From contig DTYT01000133.1 of the NCBI GenBank assembly GCA_012961745.1, forward strand, positions 1-6,435: DNA of 6,435 nucleotides. The letters run 5' to 3'. The notes beneath the pieces are model-generated. The model had not been told where the DNA came from. It worked only from the letters and a program-made list of their open reading frames with translations, and made no database searches. This document shows positions 5,790 through 6,435 of the stretch, piece after piece. The stretch's first letter is position 1, and each line of letters starts with the position of its first letter. Both the position numbers and the translations under genes were made by a program. This stretch comes from Kiritimatiellia bacterium. Lineage in GTDB: Bacteria; Verrucomicrobiota; Kiritimatiellia; B70-G9.

Positions 5790-6435
5790 ATGGCGAACAC
5801 TGCGAAAGCGATCTTGATTACCGGGGCGCAGCGTTTTTTACCCGGGAAAGGCGGCGCGGGTGACGAGCCGTTGTTCATCGCAGGGGGAAGAGTGCATCCG
5901 ATACCCGCGCATCTGCCCCCCGGAGTGACCGTAGTGGAGGCCTCAGGCCTGGTGATCGTGCCGGCGCTGCTGGACCTCCATGTTCATCTTCGGGAGCCGG
6001 GAATGGAGCAGGCCGAGACGATCGCCAGTGGTACCAGGGCGGCGGTGGCGGGAGGATTCGGAGCGGTGGTGGCCATGCCCAACACGGATCCGCCGGTGGA
6101 TAGTCCCCGGATGCTGGAGATGATGCGTCACCGAGCGGAACGGGAAGCCGCCACGGGGGTGTTCTTCACCGGCTGTCTCACGCTGGGGCGGGAGGGGAAG
6201 ACGCCGACCCGACTTGAACAACTCGCCCGCTGTGGTGCAGTGGCTTTCACCGACGATGGCCGTACCGTGCAGGATGACGGGCTGATGGAAGAGATAATGC
6301 TGCGGGCGAAAGGCTTGGGACTCCCGGTGTGGGATCATGCGGAAAAGGAAGATGGGCACGGTGGCATGGTCCATGAGGGAGAGGTGTCGCGGCGACTGGG
6401 GCTGCCCGGTATCCCCCGCGAGGTGGAGACGGAGA
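5790..6435 (+). CDS. pyrC: Dihydroorotase, class I (3' end cut by window edge)
   Basis: A cytosolic zinc amidohydrolase that interconverts N-carbamoyl-L-aspartate and L-dihydroorotate in pyrimidine synthesis. The window holds 215 codons, about half of a usual protein of roughly 420-430 residues. LLDLHVHLREPG carries metal ligands His64 and His66 and substrate-binding Arg68. MPNTDPP (97-102) is the family substrate loop. VAFTDDGRTV holds Asp156, which by spacing matches the bridging aspartate of class I enzymes (Aquifex Asp153), and DHAE holds ligand His183. The remaining ligands lie beyond the window. The N-terminal 50 residues form the small beta domain and diverge from common sequences. It follows the protease gene by 42 bp on the same strand, so it probably shares the transcript, although no other pyr gene is visible. 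Confidence 0.94.
   Translation, partial: MANTAKAILITGAQRFLPGKGGAGDEPLFIAGGRVHPIPAHLPPGVTVVEASGLVIVPALLDLHVHLREPGMEQAETIASGTRAAVAGGFGAVVAMPNTDPPVDSPRMLEMMRHRAEREAATGVFFTGCLTLGREGKTPTRLEQLARCGAVAFTDDGRTVQDDGLMEEIMLRAKGLGLPVWDHAEKEDGHGGMVHEGEVSRRLGLPGIPREVETE

Noticed and set aside
5943..6374. 143-residue minus-strand open frame antisense to pyrC
   Set aside because: A shadow of the dihydroorotase frame, which carries HVHLREPG and FTDDG.

Overview
The window reads as GC-rich bacterial chromosomal DNA. It carries five convincing protein genes and no RNA gene, mobile element or CRISPR array that I can see. The envelope genes (LemA, an HtpX-type protease, an exported glycoside hydrolase) fit a free-living, probably Gram-negative or environmental bacterium. 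The sequence alone does not fix the phylum. An agarase-like hydrolase beside LemA/M48 genes would suit Armatimonadota, Planctomycetota or Verrucomicrobiota, but that is only a guess.

The left half is transcribed leftward (minus strand). Threonine synthase (thrC, 1656-3035) is followed, after a gap of about 320 bp, by a glycoside hydrolase of clan GH-A type (1-1337). The left window edge cuts the hydrolase at its C-terminus. The gap holds a perfect 28-bp palindrome 44 bases past the thrC stop. It also holds an open frame that ends in an ATGA overlap with the hydrolase start.

The right half is transcribed rightward (plus strand) from a divergent intergenic region at about 3036-3203. It starts with a small protein with two zf-TFIIB-type zinc modules (3204-3599). 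A 356-bp stretch of doubtful coding value follows. Then come lemA (3956-4513), an HtpX-like M48 membrane metalloprotease with an extra C-terminal zinc ribbon (4560-5747), and the 5' part of a class I dihydroorotase gene, pyrC (5790 to the window end). The gaps lemA-htpX (46 bp) and htpX-pyrC (42 bp) are short enough for one transcript.

The zinc-ribbon protein, LemA and HtpX-like protease probably form a functional membrane module, because LemA and HtpX-type proteases are recurrent neighbours. The added zinc ribbon on the protease is the least ordinary feature here. thrC (threonine synthesis) and pyrC (pyrimidine synthesis) are housekeeping genes. I found no clear evidence of a wholly new system. 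The items most worth following up are the protease/zinc-ribbon architecture, the weakly classified glycoside hydrolase and its odd start context, and the structured DNA upstream of lemA.
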